Shown here one piece after another: positions 41,831 to 47,612 of a stretch of 47,612 nt of DNA. The notes under the pieces are model-generated. The model searched no databases, had not been told where the DNA came from, and saw only the letters and a program-made list of their open reading frames with translations. The position numbers and the translations under genes are program-made. The first letter of the stretch is position 1. Each line of letters starts with the position of its first letter. Origin of the DNA: Planctomycetota bacterium (lineage in GTDB: Bacteria; Planctomycetota; PLA2; JAEUHO01); contig JANQJW010000064.1 in the NCBI GenBank assembly GCA_028281445.1, forward strand, positions 1-47,612, in the 5' to 3' direction.

Positions 41831-44800
41831 ATGGGATTGCAGGACTCGAGGCGGAGCCCCGCCAAGTGGCGTAGCAGGCAGGTTCGAGGGTCGTCGATTG
41901 CGACCCTGCTCCTCGCGCTCTTCCTCGTTGCCGGCGGTTGCGGTCCGGGGGCCGACCCGGCTCCGCTGGGGGATACACCCAGCATCACGACGGGCACGGC
42001 GAGGACCAGCGTTGTCGCTGCGGACGATGGTGACAGCGCCCAGCCGATCATCATGACCAACGGCGTGTGGTCTGCGCAGGGCCCGGCGCCCATGCAGGGC
42101 GGCGGTGTCACCGGCATCACGATCATGAACGGCGAGGTCTCCGGCGCCGTGCACGCGGTCGCCCCGCATCCGACCAATCCGGACATCCTCTACGTCGGCG
42201 CCGTCAACGGCGGCATCTGGCGCACGCAATCGGCGACGACCGCTACGCCCGTGTGGGTTCCGCAGACCGACGCCTTGCCGAGCCCTTCGATCGGCGCGCT
42301 CGAGTTCGACCCCACAGACGCCGCCAACATGACCTTGATCGCGGGCGTCGGGCGCTTCAGTGCCTACGGAAGCGAGGGCGGCCCCGGCGGGTTCATCTAC
42401 CGTACGACCGATAGCGGGACGACGTGGACCGTGATGAATCCACCCATCCTGCAGGACGAGAACATCAGCGGCGTTGCCGCGCGCGGCACCGTGTTGCTCG
42501 CAACCTCGAACGCGCAGGCCGGCGGCGGTCTGTTCCGTAGCACGGACACGGGCGCGACGTGGACCCAGGTCGCCGACGCCATGGCGACGAACGGATTGCC
42601 GTTGGGCGTCACGACGGACTTGGTCGGCGTCCCCGTTGCGGGCCGCGGATCGTGGTTCCTCACCGCTGTCCTCGGGAGCGGCATCTACATCAGCGTCGAC
42701 AACGGCGCGAATTGGGTGAACATCTCCAATACACCGGGAACGAACAACGGGCTCGACGCAGCGATCACCGCCGCCGGCGTGGACAACTGCGAGCTGGCGG
42801 TCAACACCAACGGACGCGTCTTCTGTGCAGTCCTGGCGAACGGCCGGCCGATCTGGATCGGCTACTCGGGCGGTGACTCGGTCTGGACGCAAGTGGATCT
42901 GCCGCGCCTCCCGTCGACGGTGCCGCAGAACGTCGAAGGCGCGTCGAATGCGGCGCCCATCGTGGTCACCGCAACGGACCACGGCATTCCGGTCGGCGAC
43001 AAGCCCGAGGTCGAGATCACCGGCGTCACGGGCAACACCAACGCCAACGGCATCTGGACCGTCACGCGAATCGACGCCAACAGCTTCAGCCTCGACGGCA
43101 GCGTCGGGAACGGCGTCTTCGGCAACACGGGGACCTGGCGTTTCGTCGTGGGCGCCAATCCGCGCTACAAGCCCGCGTCCCAGGGCCAGATCCACTTCTC
43201 GATCGGGGCCGATCCGGTCGTAGGCGACATCTTCTACATCGGCGGCGACCGCCAGGACGACGTCCCCAACGGCTTCCCGAACTACATCCGCGCGCAAGGC
43301 TTTCACGGCCAGCTCTTCCGCGGCAACGTGACGGTCGCGCCGACGATGGGAATCCCCTCGCCGCAGTGGAATCACCTCACGCACAGCCAGATGGTCGGCC
43401 TCATGCCCCCGCTGGTGGCGTCGACGGGCGGAACAGCGAACAACAGCGCCCCGCACGCAGATTCGCGTGAGCTCAAGTTCAACGCCAACGGCGACATCAT
43501 CCAGAGCGACGACGGCGGCGTGTATCGCCGATCCAACCCGCGCAGCAACGCCGGTGACTGGTTCTCGCTCAACGGCAACCTGCAGATCACCGAGATGCAC
43601 GACGTCGCCTATGACGCGGTCTCGAACATCATCATCTCGGGCAACCAGGACAACGGCGTCTCGACGCAGACCATGACCGACAATCCCATGTGGACCGAGA
43701 CAGTCGGTGGCGACGGCGGCGACGTAAAGGTCGACGACACCACGATGAACGACCTGTCCTTCCGGTTCATGAGCTCCCAGAACCTCGGCGGCTTCCAGTG
43801 GCGTTCCTACAACGCGGCGAACACGCTGGTCATGGAGATGGACATCACGCTCACGCCGGCGGCGGGTTCGCCGGCCGTCGAGCCGCAGTTCGGGACACCG
43901 CTCGAGCTCAATACGCTCGACATGCAGCGCATGATCATCGGCGCCGGCAACGGCATCTACGAGTCGATGGACCGGGGTGCGAACGTGACGCGCATCGCGC
44001 CGCTCGTCATCAACGAGGGCGAGGGCGATGCGATCGCCTATGGCGGACGCTCGGGCGGCGTCGACAACATGGACGTCCTCTACTGCGGCGTCGGCAACGC
44101 GGTCTACATCCGCACCGCAGGCATGGGCACGCCCGTCATGTCCGGCGCCTACCCCGGCACGGAGGACGTTCGCGGCATCATCCTCGATCCGGACGACTGG
44201 AACCGCGCGTACGTGTGCGACAACAACACGGTACGCCGCACCACGAACGCCGGCGGCGCCTGGGAAGACATCACGGCCAATCTGGGGCAGCTCACGTCCA
44301 ACTTCCACTGCATCGAGTACGTGCCCTCCGCGAACGGCGAGGATGCGGTCGTCGTCGGAGCGGACACGGGCGTATTTGTTCGCGTGCTGGACAACACCGG
44401 TGCGCCGACGGGGGAGTGGGCCCGCCTCGGCCAGAACTTGCCGAACCTTCTGGCCTGGGATCTCGACTACGACGCGACGGACGACGTACTCGTCGTCGGC
44501 AGCCTGGGCCGCGGCGCCTGGAAGCTCACGCCTGTGACAGACGGCCGCGGCATCATGCTGACCTGTCCGCAGGGCACCGTGCCCGTGGAGTGCAACATGC
44601 GCGGGGCCGGCGCCGCGCCCGGCCGCTGGGTCGGCCTGCTCTCGGGCTTCAACGTCGCCGCGAATGCAGTCGACTTCCCGCTGGATGTAGTCGTCAACGT
44701 CGACAATACCGGTGACGTCGTCATCGCCGACTGGGTGGCGAATGCCGGCATGTTCGTCGTGCCTTTCGACGGCCTCAACGGTCGTCCGCAGCCTCTCGCT

Positions 44801-47612
44801 TTCGGCCTGCACCAGGTTCAGGTCACTGTGCGCAGCAACGCCGATGCGAACCGGACCGCGACGTGCACATTCATGGTGGACGTGCAGGACACAACGGCGC
44901 CTGTGATCGACTGCCAGAGCCCGCGCGACGACATCACCGTCGCGGCGATGGGCGCCCTGGGCGCGACCGTGACCTACGCGACGCCGATTGCCGTCGACAA
45001 CTGCGATGCGACGGTAAACGTCGTCTGCACGCCGGTTTCGGGCAGTGTGTTTGCGATCGGCACGACGGCCGTGACCTGCACGGCAGTGGACTCGCAGGGC
45101 AACCGCGGTACGTGCACGTTCAACGTCATCGTGACCGCACCCGACATCGACGTCGCGCCGACGCTCGACTTCGGCCCGGTCGTCCAGGGCACCACGCGCG
45201 ACCTGCCGCTCACCATTCGCAACACCGGGACCTCGAACCTCGAGGTGACGGCGCTTACGTTCGCGGCCATCAGTACGAAGTTCACCTTCGTCCCCCCGGG
45301 GTCGACCCTGCCGTTCACGATTCCCCCGGCCGGCATGATGGACGTGTTGATCCGCTACACCCCGACGACCGTCGGGGCCGATGCGGGGCAGCTGACCATC
45401 GCGAGCAACGACCCGCAGACGCCCATGACGCTGGTGGGCCTGACGGGCACGAGCACCGCGACGCCGACGCCCAACATCCTCCTGGACCCTGCGATGCTCG
45501 CCTTTGGTGACGTGACGCAGGGCACGACCAGCGATCTCGTGGTCATGGTGCGCAACACCGGTACCGCGCCGCTGAACGTCACGGCGCTCAACGTCACCGG
45601 TAGCAACGAGTTCAGCGCACAGACGGCGGCGCCCTTCACGGTGCCGGCGGGCGGCATGACGCCCGTCACCGTGCGCTACGCGCCTACGGATCTCGGCGCG
45701 GACGCCGGGACGCTGACCGTCGTGAGCAACGACCCGGACACGCCGATGGCGCCCGCGGCGCTCACCGGCATCGGCGTGGCAGCGCCCATGCCGAACATCA
45801 TGCTCGACCCGGGGATGCTGGCCTTCGGGAACGTTCAGGCAGGCCTGTTTGCGGACTTCGCGCTGACGATCCGCAACACGGGTACCGCGCCGCTGAACGT
45901 CACGGCCTTGAACCTGACGGGCAGCAACGAGTTCCTGCTGGCGCCGCCTGCTCCGGCACTGCCCTTCGCCGTCGCTGCGGGCGGCCAGATGGTTGTGATG
46001 GTGCGCTATTCACCGACCGCGGCCGGCGCGGACACCGGCACCCTCACCGTCGTGAGCAACGATCCGGACACGCCGATGGCGCCGGTCGCGCTCACCGGAA
46101 CGGGCACGGTAGCGCCCACGCCCAACATCGTGCTCGATCCCACGACGCTGGCGTTCGGGGACGTGACGCAGGGGACGACGAGCGACTTGACGCTCGCGGT
46201 TCGCAACACCGGTACCGCACCGCTCAACGTCACCGCCTTGAACTTCACGACCGGCACGCAGTTCAGCTCCGCGACGGCCGTGCCGTTCATGGTGCCGACC
46301 GGCGGGATGATGAACGTGACGGTGCGCTACGCACCCACGGACCTCGGGCCGAATGCCGACACGCTCACCGTCGTCAGCAACGACCCGGACACACCGATGG
46401 CGCCCGTGGCACTCAGCGGCAACGGCGTCGCTGCGCCGACGCCCAACATCGCGGCGACGCCCAACCCGCTTGCCTTCGGCAACGTGGCACCGGGCATGAC
46501 GCGCGACCTGGCGCTCACGATCCGCAACACGGGTACGGCAGCGCTCAACGTCACGGGGCTCAACTTCACGGGTAGTGCGGACTTCGCGCTCACCCCGCCG
46601 GCTGCGACGGTGCCCTTCACCATCCAGCCGGGGCAGATGGCCGACATCATGGTGCGCTATGCACCCACCGGTCTCGGTCCGGACGTCGGGGCTCTCACGC
46701 TCGCAAGCAACGATCCGGATACGCCGATGCTGCCGGTCGCACTGACGGGCACGAGCAACGCGACCCCCGCGCCCAACATCGAGGCGACGCCGAACCCGCT
46801 CGCCTTCGGCAGCGTGGTGGGGGGCTTGACGCGCGACCTGGCGCTCACGATCCGCAACACGGGCAACGCGCCGCTGAACGTGACGGCGCTGACCTTCGCG
46901 GGCAGCACCGACTTCGCCCTCACGCCGCCGGCGCCGGGCCTGCCGTTCGCGATCGCCGGCGGCGCGACGATGGACGTGATGGTGCGCTACGCGCCGAGCG
47001 ACATCGGCCCGGACAACGGTGTGCTCAGCATCGCCAGCAACGACGCGGACACGCCGATGTTGCCGGTCGTGCTGACGGCAGCCGGAGACCCGCCGCCTGC
47101 TCCGAACATCGTGCTCGAGCCCGATGCAATCGCCTTCGGTGACGTGACGGTCGCCACGACCAGCACGCGCATGCTGCGCGTGCGTAACACGGGCACCATC
47201 GCGCTCAACGTCACTGCGCTGAACGTCACGGGCAGCACCGAGTTCAACACGGCACAGGGTCCCTTCATGGTCCCGGCGGGCAGCTTCATGGATGTCGCCG
47301 TGAACTACGCGCCGACCAACGTCGGCCCGGACATGGGCATGCTGACCGTCGCGAGCAACGACCCCGACGAGCCGTCCGCGACAGCGATGCTCTCGGGGAC
47401 GGGGACGGCCGTGCCGGTCCCGAACATCGTTGTCGACCCGGCGACGCTCGCCTTCGGCGAGGTGACGATCGGGATGACGCGTGACCTGACGACTGCCGTG
47501 CGCAACACCGGCACCGCCCCGCTCACCGTGACGGCGCTCACGTTCGTCAGCAACGAGTTCGGCTCGTCGACGGCCGTGCCCTTCGCCGTGCAGCCGGGTC
47601 AGATGCAAAGCG
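41831..47612 (+). CDS. giant surface lipoprotein: Asp-box beta-propeller, HYR domain, ASH (choice-of-anchor D) repeats; 3' end missing
   Basis: 1927 residues visible, still open at the window edge. N-terminus: basic start, hydrophobic core, lipobox LVAGGC (C37). Residues about 80-900 form a sialidase/Vps10-like propeller with Asp-box motifs (TTDSGTTW, STDTGATW, SVDNGANW, TTNAGGAW). Residues about 1020-1103 are an HYR domain (DTTAPVIDC ... VDNCDA ... GTTAVTCTAVDSQGN). From residue 1104 at least eight ASH/choice-of-anchor-D beta-sandwich repeats follow, starting at 1104, 1214, 1321, 1431, 1538, 1648, 1758 and 1864. The design fits a long fibre-like adhesin on the outer membrane. The ATG has GGAGG six bases upstream and a hairpin-rich leader. 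Ligand and full length are unknown. Confidence 0.85.
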   Translation, partial: MGLQDSRRSPAKWRSRQVRGSSIATLLLALFLVAGGCGPGADPAPLGDTPSITTGTARTSVVAADDGDSAQPIIMTNGVWSAQGPAPMQGGGVTGITIMNGEVSGAVHAVAPHPTNPDILYVGAVNGGIWRTQSATTATPVWVPQTDALPSPSIGALEFDPTDAANMTLIAGVGRFSAYGSEGGPGGFIYRTTDSGTTWTVMNPPILQDENISGVAARGTVLLATSNAQAGGGLFRSTDTGATWTQVADAMATNGLPLGVTTDLVGVPVAGRGSWFLTAVLGSGIYISVDNGANWVNISNTPGTNNGLDAAITAAGVDNCELAVNTNGRVFCAVLANGRPIWIGYSGGDSVWTQVDLPRLPSTVPQNVEGASNAAPIVVTATDHGIPVGDKPEVEITGVTGNTNANGIWTVTRIDANSFSLDGSVGNGVFGNTGTWRFVVGANPRYKPASQGQIHFSIGADPVVGDIFYIGGDRQDDVPNGFPNYIRAQGFHGQLFRGNVTVAPTMGIPSPQWNHLTHSQMVGLMPPLVASTGGTANNSAPHADSRELKFNANGDIIQSDDGGVYRRSNPRSNAGDWFSLNGNLQITEMHDVAYDAVSNIIISGNQDNGVSTQTMTDNPMWTETVGGDGGDVKVDDTTMNDLSFRFMSSQNLGGFQWRSYNAANTLVMEMDITLTPAAGSPAVEPQFGTPLELNTLDMQRMIIGAGNGIYESMDRGANVTRIAPLVINEGEGDAIAYGGRSGGVDNMDVLYCGVGNAVYIRTAGMGTPVMSGAYPGTEDVRGIILDPDDWNRAYVCDNNTVRRTTNAGGAWEDITANLGQLTSNFHCIEYVPSANGEDAVVVGADTGVFVRVLDNTGAPTGEWARLGQNLPNLLAWDLDYDATDDVLVVGSLGRGAWKLTPVTDGRGIMLTCPQGTVPVECNMRGAGAAPGRWVGLLSGFNVAANAVDFPLDVVVNVDNTGDVVIADWVANAGMFVVPFDGLNGRPQPLAFGLHQVQVTVRSNADANRTATCTFMVDVQDTTAPVIDCQSPRDDITVAAMGALGATVTYATPIAVDNCDATVNVVCTPVSGSVFAIGTTAVTCTAVDSQGNRGTCTFNVIVTAPDIDVAPTLDFGPVVQGTTRDLPLTIRNTGTSNLEVTALTFAAISTKFTFVPPGSTLPFTIPPAGMMDVLIRYTPTTVGADAGQLTIASNDPQTPMTLVGLTGTSTATPTPNILLDPAMLAFGDVTQGTTSDLVVMVRNTGTAPLNVTALNVTGSNEFSAQTAAPFTVPAGGMTPVTVRYAPTDLGADAGTLTVVSNDPDTPMAPAALTGIGVAAPMPNIMLDPGMLAFGNVQAGLFADFALTIRNTGTAPLNVTALNLTGSNEFLLAPPAPALPFAVAAGGQMVVMVRYSPTAAGADTGTLTVVSNDPDTPMAPVALTGTGTVAPTPNIVLDPTTLAFGDVTQGTTSDLTLAVRNTGTAPLNVTALNFTTGTQFSSATAVPFMVPTGGMMNVTVRYAPTDLGPNADTLTVVSNDPDTPMAPVALSGNGVAAPTPNIAATPNPLAFGNVAPGMTRDLALTIRNTGTAALNVTGLNFTGSADFALTPPAATVPFTIQPGQMADIMVRYAPTGLGPDVGALTLASNDPDTPMLPVALTGTSNATPAPNIEATPNPLAFGSVVGGLTRDLALTIRNTGNAPLNVTALTFAGSTDFALTPPAPGLPFAIAGGATMDVMVRYAPSDIGPDNGVLSIASNDADTPMLPVVLTAAGDPPPAPNIVLEPDAIAFGDVTVATTSTRMLRVRNTGTIALNVTALNVTGSTEFNTAQGPFMVPAGSFMDVAVNYAPTNVGPDMGMLTVASNDPDEPSATAMLSGTGTAVPVPNIVVDPATLAFGEVTIGMTRDLTTAVRNTGTAPLTVTALTFVSNEFGSSTAVPFAVQPGQMQS
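45140..47612 (+). repeat. tandem ASH-domain repeats, 8 copies, last one truncated
   Basis: Units begin at 45140, 45470, 45791, 46121, 46442, 46772, 47102 and 47420, so the period is 318-330 bases. Conserved points are PNI...LAFG, RNTGTAPLNVTAL, VRYAPT and SNDPDTPM. Neighbouring units share long identical DNA stretches, which invites recombination and copy-number change. Confidence 0.88.

Noticed and set aside
41786..44812. A 1008-codon open frame on the minus strand opposite the giant lipoprotein (and similar long antisense frames at 4462-7047, 9154-11028 and 16746-19448)
   Set aside because: They are Arg/His/Asp/Val-rich shadows caused by strong G+C bias at third codon positions of the real plus-strand genes; no domain or ribosome site is seen.
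45140..47612. Regular repeats as a CRISPR array
   Set aside because: The period is 318-330 bases, the repeats are in frame within one gene and encode ASH domains.

Overview
The window is a dense, G+C-rich bacterial chromosome segment with 27 protein genes, no RNA genes, no CRISPR array and no insertion sequence. It looks like a didermal bacterium, most probably of the Planctomycetota. The evidence is an ADP-heptose/lipopolysaccharide core gene set, several lipobox proteins, and families of very large secreted or anchored proteins of the kind planctomycetes carry. HEAT-like secreted proteins, PsbP-like secreted repeats and long choice-of-anchor-D arrays fit the same picture. The phylum is an inference; no rRNA or other decisive marker gene is present to settle it.

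Layout. Positions 3-5703 hold one tight operon for the heptose-containing LPS core: gmhB (5' end cut off by the window edge), an RfaE2-type adenylyltransferase fused to an LPS-kinase-like domain, a WaaP-like kinase, two GT4-type glycosyltransferases and a GT9 heptosyltransferase. Most junctions are 4-base ATGA overlaps. Then come a MoxR ATPase (5746-6852), a small secreted helical-repeat protein (6920-7777) and a secreted unknown on the minus strand (7885-8931). Positions 9025-20408 carry two coupled genes for 1128- and 2666-residue surface proteins. Together these hold three copies of one module; the second gene is a head-to-tail fusion with a complete signal peptide inside it.

Positions 20561-26578 hold a class III aminotransferase, a small lipoprotein, pyrB-pyrI (pyrimidine synthesis) and a membrane-anchored HEVLH metallopeptidase. 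Positions 26615-35765 are all minus strand: a COG2945-type hydrolase, a ParA ATPase, truD, two secreted repeat proteins and gyrA. Positions 36060-41660 alternate strands: a lipoprotein related to C45 acyltransferases, an M48 membrane peptidase, a secreted PsbP-like protein and a PQQ-propeller-like protein. From 41831 to the window end runs one enormous lipoprotein gene (Asp-box propeller, HYR domain, at least eight ASH repeats) that is still open at the edge.

Signals between genes. Seven genes have a TAnnnT box only 6-9 bases before the start codon and no Shine-Dalgarno sequence, which is the mark of leaderless transcription; others have a TAnnnT box 30-50 bases upstream plus a clear Shine-Dalgarno site. 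All three convergent gene pairs with room between them carry a GTAGGGG-type palindrome, and in two of them the palindrome supplies the stop codon of the minus-strand gene. The parA-truD gap contains a 28-base copy of the truD 3' end. The leader of the giant lipoprotein gene contains three successive hairpins. gyrA has non-serine, non-acidic residues at both classic quinolone-contact positions.
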